From Candidatus Rokuibacteriota bacterium (GTDB lineage Bacteria; Methylomirabilota; Methylomirabilia; Rokubacteriales; JACPHL01), in assembly GCA_016188625.1 (NCBI GenBank), contig JACPHL010000012.1, positions 1 through 16,445 on the forward strand: 16,445 nt of DNA, read 5' to 3'. Of this stretch, positions 1 through 6,227 are shown piece by piece (the stretch's first letter is position 1; the number at the start of each line of letters is the position of its first letter). Below the pieces are notes generated by a model that was given only the letters and a program-made list of their open reading frames with translations, had not been told where the DNA came from and did not search any database. The translations under genes and the position numbers were made by a program.

Positions 1-686
1 ACGTCGGTCAGCAGCTCGTCGGCGGCCCGGACCAGCTCGGCCCGGCGCTCGCGCTCCTTGTAGGCCTTGGGGAGGCTCGCCCGGAGGAACTTGTCCACCC
101 GCCGGAGGATTGGCGAGAAGGCCCCGCCCGCGAAGCGCGGCTTGGCCTCGTAGAGGAGCCCCAGGGTGATGTAGGAGGGCGCCTCGAACTGGAAGGCGTA
201 CTCCTCCTCGGCCCCCTCCGCCTCCTCCTCGAGGAGGCCGCGGTACATCCGGATCACCTCGAGCGACTTCTCCTTCCGGTTGTGGGCCTTCTCGGTGTTG
301 AGGGCGAGGATCTGGTAGGCGACCTCGGGCTCGGGGATCAGGATGGCCGGGATCGCCTCGGCCTTGAGCTTGACCAGCGCGGCGCGGCGGTGGTTCCCGT
401 TGGGGGTCCAGTACTCCCCCGGTTTCGGGGAGACCACCACGACGGGGTCCACGAAGCGGTCGAGTTTCTTGATGACCTCCTGGAGGCGCTTGACGTGGGG
501 GGCCGAGAGGTCGCGCTGGTAGGGGGTCGGCTCGACCTTGTCGAGGGGGAGGAGGACGAAGAGCTGCCAGTGCTCCCCGACCGGGTCCCGGTAGGTCGCC
601 AGGACCTCGCCCCCGTCGGCCTCGACCCGCTCCGCCAGGGCCTTGAGGCTCGAGGGCGGCTCGTCCCCCTGCTGCCTCCTCGCCAT
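1..686 (-). CDS. ParB-like N-terminal domain protein (partial, 3' end outside window)
   Basis: The reading frame opens at ATG 686 on the minus strand and stays open to the window edge (about 228 codons), so the C-terminus is missing. Residues about 40-125 resemble a ParB/Spo0J N-terminal (sulfiredoxin-like fold) domain: a VEPTPYQRDL segment, a helix leading to VDPVVVVSP, then the NGNHRRAA motif at residues 96-103, equivalent to the GERRxxA nucleotide-binding box of ParB proteins. The following part, NTEKAHNRKEKSLEVIRMY, is helical and charged, as in ParB-like family members. There is no parA next to it in the window, so a role in chromosome segregation is not supported. Orphan ParB-like proteins can be CTP/ATP-binding switches or regulators. 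A promoter-like pair lies just upstream. The family call is fairly firm; the function is unknown. Confidence 0.8.
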   Translation of the reverse strand, partial: MARRQQGDEPPSSLKALAERVEADGGEVLATYRDPVGEHWQLFVLLPLDKVEPTPYQRDLSAPHVKRLQEVIKKLDRFVDPVVVVSPKPGEYWTPNGNHRRAALVKLKAEAIPAILIPEPEVAYQILALNTEKAHNRKEKSLEVIRMYRGLLEEEAEGAEEEYAFQFEAPSYITLGLLYEAKPRFAGGAFSPILRRVDKFLRASLPKAYKERERRAELVRAADELLTD

Positions 687-730
687 CGCCCCTCCGGGGC
701 CGGGCGCGTCCCGGGCCCCTCGCGGTCGAG

Positions 731-759
731 ATCGTAGCAGGAGGCGACCGCCCGCGCAA
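731..759 (-). promoter_or_regulatory. Predicted sigma70-type promoter of the ParB-like gene
   Basis: On the minus strand TTGCGC (759-754) and TACGAT (736-731) are separated by exactly 17 bases, and the ATG follows about 45 bases downstream at 686. The match to TTGACA/TATAAT is partial (3/6 and 4/6), so this is a prediction only. It would let the ParB-like gene be transcribed independently of the cysteine-rich gene upstream of it. Confidence 0.4.
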
Positions 760-764
760 CTGCG

Positions 765-791
765 TCAGAGGGGGGCAGCGCCCCCCTCTGA
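765..791. repeat. Perfect GC hairpin; core shared with 15956-15972
   Basis: An 11-bp arm at 765-775 (TCAGAGGGGGG) is the exact reverse complement of 781-791, and C776/G780 extends the stem to 12 bp with a 3-nt loop. It lies directly after the stop codon of the cysteine-rich gene at 793-1026 and could act as a terminator or 3'-end stabiliser. No U-tract follows on either strand, so a classical intrinsic terminator is not supported. The core GGGGGGCGCTGCCCCCC (minus-strand reading) recurs exactly at 15956-15972 after folK. Confidence 0.7.
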
Positions 792-792
792 A

Positions 793-1026
793 CTACCAGT
801 CGTCGCCGAGGGTGAGGACCATCCGGGCCCAGAGCCCGTCGCGCTCCCAGGCGGACCCGCCGTCCGCCATCCCCCAGGACCTGGTCTCCGCGCAGCGGGA
901 GCAGTAGGTGGCGCCCGGGAACTCGAACGCGCACGCCGGGCAGCACGGCCCCTTGCAGACGGTACACTGGAAGTCTTCGCGCCAGCCGTTCAGCGAGCTT
1001 TCGCACCCACCGCAGTATCTTTTCAT
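793..1026 (-). CDS. Small cysteine-rich (zinc ribbon-like) protein A
   Basis: This gene encodes 77 residues. The frame is open further upstream, but ATG 1026 is chosen because GAGGAG sits about 6 bases before it and the protein then begins directly with the cysteine motifs. Four CxxC pairs are visible: C5/C8, C21/C24, C29/C32 (with an extra C28) and C42/C45, which fits a double zinc ribbon binding two metal ions. The C-terminal 30 residues have no cysteine and are rich in W, D and G. The centre, CxxCxxPCCPAC, is shared with the protein at 2031-2201, so the two are paralogues. It lies 10 bases downstream of the isocitrate lyase/PEP mutase gene and is probably co-transcribed with it. The function is unknown. 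Confidence 0.75.
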   Translation of the reverse strand: MKRYCGGCESSLNGWREDFQCTVCKGPCCPACAFEFPGATYCSRCAETRSWGMADGGSAWERDGLWARMVLTLGDDW

Positions 1027-1036
1027 CGGCCTCTCC

Positions 1037-2005
1037 TCAGGGGGCTTCCCTCCCGTACCCGGCGGAGGCGCGATAGCGCTCACGCGTGGCCGGGATGTAG
1101 CGCGCCTCCAGCTCCTTCCAGTAGTCCACGCGGGCCATCTTGTGGTGGCTCTCCGTGGGGTGGCCCCCGGTCAGCTCCTCGAGGCGCCACTGGGCCCGCT
1201 CCTGGCCCTGGGCGAGGTCATCGAGGGCGTTCCAGACCGCGTACATGGCGGCGTGCGGCGCGTAGATGGTGATGAAGATGAACCGGTAGCCCAGCTCCCC
1301 GAGCTCCTTGAAGGTGAACGGCTCCGGGTCGGCGCTCCACCGGAAGGAGGACGAGTAGTTGAACGCCAGCGGGAGGTCCGGGTGGGTCCGGCGCATCGCC
1401 TCGGCGAAGGCCACGGCGGGGGCGCGCTCGGGCCCCGAGAGCTCGCACCACACCAGGTCCACCCCGAGGTCGGCGTAGGCTCGGCCCCGGCGGATGGCCT
1501 CGTCCAGGCTCCCCCCGACCGCCCCGTAGGCGTCGGTCCGGGCGATCAGCACGAAGTCCGGGTCCAGGCGGTCCCGCTCCTCCACGCCGGCCCTGAACTT
1601 GCCGACCGCCTCGTCGAAGGGGAGGATAGTCTTCCCGGCGATGTGGCCGCACCGCTTGGGGTACTGCTGGTCCTCCAGGTGGATCCCGGCCACCCCGGTC
1701 TTCACGAACTCCTGCACCGTCCTGAGGGTGTTGAGGGCGCTCCCGTAGCCGTCGTCGGCGTCGGCGATCACCGGCACCTCGACGGCGCCGGCGATGTGGG
1801 AGGCCATCCGGGTCACCTCGGTCATGGTCAGGAACCCCATGTCCGGCCAGCCGTGGAGCATGGAGACCGAGTAGCCGCTCATGTAGACGGCCTTGAGGCC
1901 CGCCCGCTCCGCGATCTGGGCGTCGAGGGGGGAGTAGACGCCCGAGGTGAAGACGTAGGGCTCCCGGGCCAGGAGCTCCCGGAAGCGACGCGCCTGGGTT
2001 CCCAT
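1037..2005 (-). CDS. Isocitrate lyase / PEP mutase superfamily enzyme
   Basis: This 322-residue TIM-barrel enzyme belongs to the isocitrate lyase/phosphoenolpyruvate mutase superfamily, whose members cleave or form C-C or C-P bonds next to a carboxylate using Mg2+. Seen in the sequence: DADDGYG (82-88, Mg2+-binding region), HLED (109-112), the catalytic-loop motif KRCGH (117-121) with Cys119, and ARTDA (155-159). FNYSSSFRW (215-223) is close to the isocitrate lyase NCSPSFNW motif. The N-terminal YMSGYSVSMLHGWPDMGFLTMTEV region instead resembles methylisocitrate lyase and PEP mutase. The length fits the short (about 300 aa) subfamilies rather than the 430-550 aa classical isocitrate lyases. 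The exact substrate (isocitrate, methylisocitrate or another 2-hydroxy acid) cannot be decided. ATG 2005 is preceded by GGAGGAGG. It lies between two paralogous cysteine-rich genes and opposite a LysR regulator. Confidence 0.88.
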   Translation of the reverse strand: MGTQARRFRELLAREPYVFTSGVYSPLDAQIAERAGLKAVYMSGYSVSMLHGWPDMGFLTMTEVTRMASHIAGAVEVPVIADADDGYGSALNTLRTVQEFVKTGVAGIHLEDQQYPKRCGHIAGKTILPFDEAVGKFRAGVEERDRLDPDFVLIARTDAYGAVGGSLDEAIRRGRAYADLGVDLVWCELSGPERAPAVAFAEAMRRTHPDLPLAFNYSSSFRWSADPEPFTFKELGELGYRFIFITIYAPHAAMYAVWNALDDLAQGQERAQWRLEELTGGHPTESHHKMARVDYWKELEARYIPATRERYRASAGYGREAP

Positions 2006-2030
2006 GACGGCTGATCCTCCTCCGGGTGCG

Positions 2031-2201
2031 TCATCCGGCGCGGGCCGTCCGGACGGCCTCGCGTCCGCGGCAGGCCAGGCACGTGGCGCGCCTCCCGTCG
2101 CGGTCCGAGCAGGCCGGGCAGCAGGGACGGGCGCACCGGGCGCACACCCAGCTCTCGTAGTGGCCTCTCAAGCGCTCGCCGCACCAGCACCGCTCGTCCA
2201 T
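2031..2201 (-). CDS. Small cysteine-rich (zinc ribbon-like) protein B
   Basis: This gene encodes 56 residues. ATG 2201 is chosen because a near-perfect Shine-Dalgarno (AAGGAGGT) lies a few bases upstream; a longer in-frame extension would translate this site. Metal-ligand candidates are C5/C7, C20/C23, C28/C31 (with C27) and C41/C44. The core VCARCARPCCPAC aligns with QCTVCKGPCCPAC of the protein at 793-1026. The stop lies 25 bases before the isocitrate lyase/PEP mutase start, so it is probably the first gene of a three-gene transcript (protein B, lyase, protein A). It could be a metal- or partner-binding accessory protein. No known family function is recognised. Confidence 0.75.
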   Translation of the reverse strand: MDERCWCGERLRGHYESWVCARCARPCCPACSDRDGRRATCLACRGREAVRTARAG

Positions 2202-2286
2202 CGGGACCTCCTTCCTCGCCTTCGCGGTCTTCGCGGTCGCCGCGCTGATCATGCCTCCAGCGTGCCCGCGGGATCGAGGCGGGGTC

Positions 2287-2364
2287 AAGACGATTGTCTT
2301 TATCGGGGCGATAGCGAACGCTGATGAGGCGGGGTTTATCGGGGTGATCAGGAACTCTGATCGG
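2287..2364. promoter_or_regulatory. Predicted LysR-type operator region with duplicated dyads
   Basis: This lies in the divergent region between the lyase cluster and the LysR gene. Two direct copies of TTTATCGGGGYGAT with partly conserved downstream sequence (2299-2328 and 2335-2364, about 23 of 30 positions equal, spaced 36 bp) are seen. Within copy 1, TATCGGGGCGATA is a T-N11-A dyad, the form known for LysR-type sites. Copy 2 contains GATCAG-5 nt-CTGATC (2346-2362), a perfect dyad. Another dyad, AAGAC-GATT-GTCTT, lies at 2287-2300. Binding by the neighbouring LysR protein is inference from position. Confidence 0.5.
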
Positions 2365-2386
2365 CGCCGAACTCGCGATTGCGGGG

Positions 2387-2392
2387 TATAAT
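2387..2392 (+). promoter_or_regulatory. -10 element TATAAT upstream of the LysR gene
   Basis: A perfect TATAAT lies 33 bases before the GTG start. No good -35 is present at 16-18 bp (GCGCCG instead), so expression may depend on a regulator bound at the repeats immediately upstream. Confidence 0.45.
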
Positions 2393-2424
2393 CGCCGGGA
2401 TCACGGCGGAGAGGGAGGGGCGGC

Positions 2425-3372
2425 GTGGAGATCGGTCAGGTCGAGGCCTTCGTCGCGGTCGTGACGTTCGGCGGCTTCCGCCGGGCGGCCGAGGCCCTCC
2501 GGCTCACGCAGCCGGCCGTGAGCGCCCGGATCAAGACGCTGGAAGGGGCGCTCGGCGTGGCGCTCTTCGAGCGGGGGCAGGCGGGGCTGGCGCTCTCAGC
2601 CGCGGGGCGGGCCCTCCGGCCGCACGCGGAGCAGCTCCTGCGCGCGGTCGCGCTCGCCCGCCAGGCGGTCCACGACCTGCGGCCGTCCAGCGGCGGCGCC
2701 CTCCAGATCGCGGCCTCGCTCTCCATCTGCACCTACCTCCTCCCGGACGTCCTCAAGCGCTTCCAGGCCGCCCGCCCGGCGGTCATGGTGACGGTCCGCT
2801 CGGGTCACTCCAAGGAGGTGCTGGAGATGGTCTTGCGGGGCGAGGCCGAGGTCGGTCTGGCGCGGTCGCTCCACCATCCGGCGGTGGAGACGGTGAGCCT
2901 GCGGGACGATCCCCTCCTCCTGGTCGTCCACCCCACCCATCCGGCGGCCCGGGCGCGTCGCGCCCGCCTCGAGGAGGTGGCGGACCGGCCGCTGATCTTC
3001 TTCGATCGCGGCTCGAGCGACTGGACGCTCAGCCACGGCCTCTTCCGGCGGGCCGGGCTGGTCCCGAACGTGGTGCTGGAGGTGGAGACGATCGAGACCG
3101 CGAAGCGGATGGTGGAGCGGGGGCTGGGGCTGGCCTTCCTCCCTCAACTGGCGGTCGCCGGCGACCTCCGCCGCGGGGCCCTCGTCGAGGTGAGGATCCT
3201 CGACGCCGAGCCTCTCAGCCGGAGCCTCGACGCGATCCATCCGCGGGACCGCTCGCTGAGCGAGGAGGCGCTGGCCCTCCTCAGGGTCCTCCGGGCCACG
3301 GTCAGCGAGGTGGATGCGGGCCGGAGGGGCGGCCGGCGCCGCGCCCGAGCCCGGCGGCGCGCCCCGCGCTGA
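2425..3372 (+). CDS. LysR-family transcriptional regulator
   Basis: This gene encodes 315 residues, the usual LysR length. Residues 1-60 form the winged helix-turn-helix, with the typical EAFVAVVTFGGFRRAAEALR and LTQPAVSARIKTLE segments and then LFER. Residues about 90-290 form the two-lobed periplasmic-binding-like effector domain (GALQIAASLSICTYLLPDVL, EVGLARS, LLLVVHPTHP, GLGLAFLPQLAV). The start is GTG 2425, with GGGAGGGG just upstream. The last 20 residues are very arginine-rich (GRRGGRRRARARRRAPR), unusual for the family, and end where the dispersed repeat at 3374-3555 begins. It is divergent from the lyase/zinc-ribbon cluster across a region with dyad repeats, so it is the likely regulator of that cluster and of itself. 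The effector is unknown. Confidence 0.92.
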   Translation: MEIGQVEAFVAVVTFGGFRRAAEALRLTQPAVSARIKTLEGALGVALFERGQAGLALSAAGRALRPHAEQLLRAVALARQAVHDLRPSSGGALQIAASLSICTYLLPDVLKRFQAARPAVMVTVRSGHSKEVLEMVLRGEAEVGLARSLHHPAVETVSLRDDPLLLVVHPTHPAARARRARLEEVADRPLIFFDRGSSDWTLSHGLFRRAGLVPNVVLEVETIETAKRMVERGLGLAFLPQLAVAGDLRRGALVEVRILDAEPLSRSLDAIHPRDRSLSEEALALLRVLRATVSEVDAGRRGGRRRARARRRAPR

Positions 3373-3373
3373 G

Positions 3374-3555
3374 CGCCCCGCGGGGGGCATCAGCCCCTCG
3401 CTCCACACGCTCCGCGGCGCACCCGTCAGTGGCTCGCCGGGCGGGGCCCCTCCTCTTTGTCATCCGCTCGCCTGTCGGCTTCCCCACCCGGCTCGCTCAC
3501 GACGGGGACCCGCGCCGCTCCGCTTACCGTTCCGCTCGGGGCCGACGCCTCCCCC
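3374..3555 (-). repeat. Dispersed intergenic repeat, copy 1 (inverted relative to 12072-12258)
   Basis: The reverse complement of this stretch matches 12072-12258 over nearly its whole length, roughly 85-90% by eye, with the main divergence in a central block of about 30 bp. Shared parts include AAGCGGAGCGGCGCGGGTCC, GTGAGCGAGCCGGGTGGGGA and GTGCGCCGCGGAGCGTGTGG. The ends are roughly inverted versions of each other (GGAGGCGTCGGCCCC at one end, GGGGGGCATCAGCCCC at the other), giving a MITE-like form, but no target-site duplication could be established. It fills the gap between the LysR stop and the rpoA stop and contains no credible gene. Confidence 0.75.
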
Positions 3556-4566
3556 TCAGGTCCAGGCCGCCGAAGGGGGCTGGCGCGGTGATCTTGGCGC
3601 AACGCTCTGACCGGTCCGCTTCGAGCGGCGGCTTCGCCGCCGCAACCTTGGGGGGAGGTTTGGGAACTTGATCTCGTTCAGGGACTTCTTGCCGAAGTTC
3701 TTGGTCTTGAGCAGCTCGGCCTCGGACTTCTGGACCAGATCGGCGATGTTGCGGATGTTGGCCGTCTTGAGGCAGTTGGCCGCCCGGACGGAGAGCTCCA
3801 GCTCCTCCACGCTCCTGAAGAGGTTGTCGCTGAGCTCGAACGTCGGCGTCTCGACCGGGACCTCCTCCGCGGGCTCGAGCCCGGTCGGGAAGCGGCAGAG
3901 GAGGTCGAAGTGGTCCTCGAGGATCAGGGCGGCCTCGCCCATGGCGTCGTCGGGGGCCACGCTCCCGTTGGTCCAGATCTCCAGCGTCAGCCGCTCGTGC
4001 CCCGGCTTCCGCCGGGCAGGGTCCACCTGGAAGTTCACGCGCTGGATCGGCGAGAAGTCGGCGTCCATGAGGAGGGCGTTGACCGGGAGGGACTCGAGCT
4101 CGCGCTTGTCGGCCGGCACGTAGCCGCGCCCCTTCTCCAGGCAGACCTCCATCTCGAGGACCCCGTCCCTGTCGAGGGTCGCCAGGACCTGGCCCGGGGT
4201 CAGGATCTCCACCTGGGCGTCGGGCTCGAAGGCCTCGGCCTTGACCGGCTTGGGGCCGGTGGCCTTGAGACGGATCAGCCGGCTCCGCTCCCCGTGGAGC
4301 TTGAAGACCACCTTGCGGAGGTTGGCGAGGATGTCCAGGGTGTCCTCGATGACGCCCGGGAGGTGGGAGAAGCCGTGGAGCACCCCCTCGATCTTTGCCC
4401 ACGTCGGCGCGGCCCCCTCGACGGAGGATAGGAGCACCCGCCTGAAGGCGTTCCCGACCGTCAGGGCGAAGCCCGGCTCAAAGGGCTCGATGACCACCTT
4501 CCCGTAGTCTGGTTTGAGGGTCTGCCACTCGTGTTTCTTCGGAAGCTGATACGTCTGGGTGCTCAT
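3556..4566 (-). CDS. rpoA: RNA polymerase subunit alpha with abnormal C-terminal tail
   Basis: This gene encodes 336 residues. The N-terminal assembly domain is clear ([44 protein letters not shown]). The C-terminal DNA/activator-binding domain carries [12 protein letters not shown] with the Arg and Asn equivalent to E. coli R265/N268, then [19 protein letters not shown] 4566 is preceded by AGGAGG. After NEIK (residue 300) the usual end (E-[IV]-L-x-x-[MR]-G-L-S-L-G-M) is absent. It is replaced by 36 residues, FPNLPP then an Arg/Ser/Pro-rich stretch, encoded by the hairpin repeat at 3609-3656 and sequence beyond. None of the three frames restores the normal end. The gene stands alone, without rpsM/K/D or rplQ, and divergent from ruvX. 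It may be a second rpoA copy or a relocated sole copy. Confidence 0.9.
   Translation of the reverse strand: MSTQTYQLPKKHEWQTLKPDYGKVVIEPFEPGFALTVGNAFRRVLLSSVEGAAPTWAKIEGVLHGFSHLPGVIEDTLDILANLRKVVFKLHGERSRLIRLKATGPKPVKAEAFEPDAQVEILTPGQVLATLDRDGVLEMEVCLEKGRGYVPADKRELESLPVNALLMDADFSPIQRVNFQVDPARRKPGHERLTLEIWTNGSVAPDDAMGEAALILEDHFDLLCRFPTGLEPAEEVPVETPTFELSDNLFRSVEELELSVRAANCLKTANIRNIADLVQKSEAELLKTKNFGKKSLNEIKFPNLPPRLRRRSRRSKRTGQSVAPRSPRQPPSAAWT
3609..3656 (-). repeat. Hairpin module, copy 1 (second copy at 16076-16123)
   Basis: Read on the minus strand this is CCCCCCAAGGTTGCG, then an 8-bp perfect stem GCGGCGGC-GAA-GCCGCCGC (3643-3625), then CGCTCGAAGCGGACC. The same outer sequence occurs at 16076-16123 around a different stem that is also perfectly paired. 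A second, mutually exclusive small hairpin CCGCT-CGA-AGCGG overlaps the 3' arm. This copy lies inside the abnormal C-terminal coding tail of rpoA. Confidence 0.7.
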
Positions 4567-4617
4567 GCGTCCTCCTGGACTCGGGTTCTGACCGCCGGGG
4601 CTCCGGCGCGACCTCCC

Positions 4618-4623
4618 ATTATA
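4618..4623 (-). promoter_or_regulatory. -10 element TATAAT upstream of rpoA
   Basis: A perfect TATAAT on the minus strand lies about 50 bases before the rpoA ATG. The matching -35 position has TTCCCT, a weak match. This supports rpoA having its own promoter, back to back with the ruvX promoter. Confidence 0.45.
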
Positions 4624-4658
4624 GTCGGATCGCCCGCCGAAGGGAAGCACGACTCTGG

Positions 4659-4687
4659 TTGACAGCCCTCGCCGGGACCGGTAAAAT
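4659..4687 (+). promoter_or_regulatory. Strong sigma70-type promoter for ruvX and following genes
   Basis: TTGACA (4659-4664), a 17-base spacer and TAAAAT (4682-4687) give a near-consensus housekeeping promoter 43 bases before the ruvX start. It is followed by an AT-rich leader that stands out from the GC-rich surroundings. It could drive ruvX-mltG-plsC-argH. Confidence 0.75.
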
Positions 4688-4730
4688 CAAACAGAATTTA
4701 TGTTTTTTGGGGATTTCTGAGGTACCCTTG

Positions 4731-5168
4731 ATGCGCGTCTTGGCCCTTGATGTAGGGGATCGGAGCATCGGCTTGGCCGTCTCCGACGAGCTCGGGCTCA
4801 CGGCCCAGGCCCTCGAGACGCTGACGCGTCGCGGACTTCGGGCCGATCTGGCCGCCCTTCGACGGATCGTTGAGGAGCGCCAGATTGACGAGGTCGTGGT
4901 CGGCCTCCCCCTCCGGCTCGACGGCGGCATCGGTCCCCAGGCCGAGAAGGTCCAGGGCCTGGTCGAGGCCCTCCGCACCGTCCTGCCGGTCCCGGTCTGC
5001 CTCTGGGACGAGCGGCTCACCACCCAGGCCGCCGAGCGGGCCCTCCTCGAGGGGGGGGTCCGGCGGGCCCGCCGGAAGCAGGTGGTGGACCAGGTCGCCG
5101 CCGCGCTGATCCTCCAGGGCTACCTCGACCGGAAGCGCCATGGCAGGGACGCCGGGACCGAACGGTAG
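4731..5168 (+). CDS. ruvX: Holliday junction resolvase-like RuvX/YqgF family
   Basis: This gene encodes 145 residues, the usual size for the RNase H-fold YqgF/RuvX family, linked to Holliday junction resolution and to 5' processing of pre-16S rRNA. Motifs seen: LALDVGDRSIGLAVSDE (4-20) with Asp7, IDEVVVGLPLRLDG (52-64), WDERLTT (92-98) and VDQVAAALILQGYL (119-131) with Asp120, which together supply the acidic metal-binding residues. ATG 4731 is chosen because the conserved MRVLALD start begins there and TGAGGT lies upstream; upstream in-frame codons overlap the promoter. Its last 29 bases overlap mltG in another frame, suggesting translational coupling. The ruvX-mltG pairing is common in bacteria. 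Confidence 0.93.
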   Translation: MRVLALDVGDRSIGLAVSDELGLTAQALETLTRRGLRADLAALRRIVEERQIDEVVVGLPLRLDGGIGPQAEKVQGLVEALRTVLPVPVCLWDERLTTQAAERALLEGGVRRARRKQVVDQVAAALILQGYLDRKRHGRDAGTER

Positions 5169-6183
5169 GTCGGGCTCCTGGCGCGGCGTCCTGGCGGGCG
5201 GGCTCGCCTTCCTCCTCGCCCTGGTGGCGCTGACCGAAACCCTCCGGCTCTTCATCGCGGGGCCCGCGGTCCTCTATCGCGCCCGGACCATCGAGATCCC
5301 GCCCCAGATGGGGGTCCTCGAGCTGGCCCGCCACCTGGAGGATCAGGGGGTCATCCGCAACCGTTTTACCTTCGTCGCGCTTGCCCTGCTCCGCGGGACC
5401 GCCCGCACCCTCAAGGCGGGGGAGTACGAGGTCCCGCCCCGGACCAACGCCCTCGCGGTCCTCGCGCTCCTCGAGCTCGGGAAGGTCAAGCCGCACCTCC
5501 TGGTGCTCCCGGAGGGGTTCACCGTGCGCGAGCTGGCCCGGCAGCTGGAGGCCGAGGGGCTCGCCCCCTCCGAGGAGGTGCTCGCGGCCAGCCGCGACCG
5601 CCGGGTTCTCCAGATGCTCGGGATCGAGGCCGACAGCCTGGAGGGCTACCTCTTCCCCGACACCTACCGGGTCTTCAAGGGGATGCATCCGGGGGAGATC
5701 CTGGCCCGGATGGTCCAGCGCCTCCGGGAGGTCGTGACCCCGGACCTGATCGAGAAGGCCCAGGCCCAGGGGCTCGACCTCCACGGGCTCCTGACCCTGG
5801 CCTCGATCGTGGAGCGCGAGGCCGTCCTCCGCGAGGAGTTCCCCCTCATCGCCGCGGTCTTCTGGAACCGGCTCAAGCGGGACATGCTGCTCCAGGCGGA
5901 CCCGACGGTCGCCTACGCCGTGGGCAAGGACGGTCGGGCCCCCACCCGCGCCGACCTCATGGTGGATTCCCCGTACAACACCTACAAGTACCGCGGCCTC
6001 CCGCCCACCCCCATCGGCAATCCGGGCAAGGCCGCGATCCTGGCGGTCCTCAACCCCGCCAAGGTCCACTACCTCTACTTCGTCTCCGTCGACGACCGCC
6101 GGCACCACTTCTCCGCGACCCTGGACGAGCACAACGCGGCCGTGGCCCGCTATCGGCTCTTCCGGGCCCGCGGGCTCCTCTAA
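5140..6183 (+). CDS. mltG: Endolytic murein transglycosylase MltG (YceG-like)
   Basis: This gene encodes 347 residues. MltG is an inner-membrane lytic transglycosylase that cuts nascent peptidoglycan glycan strands and so limits their length. One N-terminal membrane helix is visible at about residues 17-40 (VLAGGLAFLLALVALTETL), giving an N-in/C-out protein. A LysM-like subdomain spans about 50-130. The YceG catalytic domain follows with EGYLFPDTY (168-176), the catalytic ASIVERE (221-227, Glu225), FWNRL (241-245), LQADPTV (251-257) and SPYNTYKYRGLPPTPIGNPG (277-296). ATG 5140 overlaps ruvX by 29 bases, and TAA 6181-6183 is followed closely by plsC. All motifs are intact and no truncation is seen. 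Confidence 0.95.
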   Translation: MAGTPGPNGRSGSWRGVLAGGLAFLLALVALTETLRLFIAGPAVLYRARTIEIPPQMGVLELARHLEDQGVIRNRFTFVALALLRGTARTLKAGEYEVPPRTNALAVLALLELGKVKPHLLVLPEGFTVRELARQLEAEGLAPSEEVLAASRDRRVLQMLGIEADSLEGYLFPDTYRVFKGMHPGEILARMVQRLREVVTPDLIEKAQAQGLDLHGLLTLASIVEREAVLREEFPLIAAVFWNRLKRDMLLQADPTVAYAVGKDGRAPTRADLMVDSPYNTYKYRGLPPTPIGNPGKAAILAVLNPAKVHYLYFVSVDDRRHHFSATLDEHNAAVARYRLFRARGLL

Positions 6184-6227
6184 CCATGTGTCCCGCTATA
6201 ACACCACGCGGCGCGGGGACGACCGGG

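Noticed and set aside
2283-2288. TTGACC on the minus strand as a -35 element for the cysteine-rich/lyase cluster
   Set aside because: No acceptable -10 lies 16-18 bases downstream of it on that strand.
2379-3671. Plus-strand frame of 430 codons overlapping the LysR gene
   Set aside because: It is out of frame with the clear LysR protein and runs through repeat DNA; the product is low complexity.
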